Source: an uncultured Collinsella sp. | GTDB lineage: Bacteria; Actinomycetota; Coriobacteriia; Coriobacteriales; Coriobacteriaceae | Direction of reading: 5' to 3' | Assembly (NCBI GenBank): GCA_958447445.1 | Contig: CAUDAE010000117.1 | Coordinates: 1 to 5,568 of the forward strand | Length of the DNA stretch: 5,568 nt | Shown: in pieces, positions 5,290-5,568 of the stretch | Numbering within the stretch: the stretch's first letter is position 1 | Layout of the letters: every line of letters starts with the position of its first letter | Notes under the pieces: generated by a model | Seen by the model: the letters and a program-made list of their open reading frames with translations, nothing else | Databases searched by the model: none | What the model was told of the DNA's origin: nothing | Position numbers and translations under genes: made by a program

Positions 5290-5568
5290 GCGTCCTGAAC
5301 GCACCTGGCGTTTCACCGAATGCTTCTTTAAATTTTGAGTAAAAGAATGACATGTTGGAGATGCCGACTTTTCGGGCTACATACTGCACGCTGCGCTCGG
5401 TGTTATTGAGAAGATATGCCGCCTCTGTGAGCTGCTGGTTGAGCTTGATTTGCGAAAACGTTTTGCCGGTTTTTTGCTTGATCAAGCTGCTGAGATAGCT
5501 GGTGCTATAACCCGTATCGCTCGCAATGCTTTCGAGTGTGCAGTCGCCGTAGCTTCGCTCAATATGAT
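5276..5568 (-). CDS. AraC-family transcriptional regulator, C-terminal DNA-binding domain (5' partial)
   Basis: The last 96 residues of an AraC/XylS-type regulator are visible; the frame is open at the right edge, so the N-terminal part lies outside. Both helix-turn-helix units are present. The first is around TLESIASDTGYSTSYLSSLI, followed by the FSQIKLNQQLTEAAYLL linker helix. The second is around SVQYVARKVGISNMSFFYSK, followed by FKEAFGETPGAFR, which matches the F(K/R)...G.(T/S)P..(F/Y)R end of the family. A TTG at 5485 lies inside the first unit and is not a credible start. Its ligand and targets cannot be told from this part; AraC proteins of this type often control sugar or stress genes. 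GC is about 48% by hand count, clearly lower than the other genes, which may point to acquisition from another source. Confidence 0.92.
   Translation of the reverse strand, partial: HIERSYGDCTLESIASDTGYSTSYLSSLIKQKTGKTFSQIKLNQQLTEAAYLLNNTERSVQYVARKVGISNMSFFYSKFKEAFGETPGAFRTHRSN

Overview
The window looks like chromosomal DNA from a high-GC gut actinobacterium, most probably a Collinsella-type member of the Coriobacteriia. That assignment is an inference from codon use, gene content and the style of the intergenic DNA; no rRNA or other marker gene is present. The left half holds the 3' end of a sugar operon. It has a PTS permease with fused IIC and IIB domains of the alpha-glucoside/maltose class (1-1578, cut at its 5' end), then, 3 bp later, a GH4 6-phospho-alpha-glucosidase of the GlvA/MalH type (1582-2964). 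Together they form an uptake-and-cleavage module: the permease imports and phosphorylates a disaccharide such as maltose, and the GH4 enzyme hydrolyses the 6'-phosphorylated product in the cytoplasm. A strong intrinsic terminator (3014-3057) closes the operon.

From about 3058 to 4068 there is no convincing intact gene. Parts of this DNA are richer in GC than the genes around it, the reverse of the usual pattern. It holds a second clean plus-strand terminator (3203-3238) with no gene in front of it, a 14-bp perfect palindrome (3332-3345), two long hairpins (3377-3417 and 3424-3463), and a short coding-like tail (3721-3852) that resembles the C-terminal end of an ABC-transporter ATPase, probably a gene remnant.

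The middle right (3873-4301) is a compact unit: a solitary RelB/DinJ-type ribbon-helix-helix protein (4069-4269) with no toxin partner. It is flanked by two copies of a ~31-bp element and preceded by operator-like GGTAAT arms and an 11-bp perfect inverted repeat in its presumed leader. The second copy of the element lies just upstream of a CPBP-family membrane protease gene (4353-5267). Both copies precede a candidate extended -10 promoter, so they may be shared regulatory sites.

At the right edge, an AraC-family regulator (complement of 5276-5568, cut at its N-terminal side) converges on the CPBP gene with 8 bp between stop codons. It has clearly lower GC (about 48%) than the rest. I see no CRISPR array, tRNA, rRNA, transposase or phage gene.
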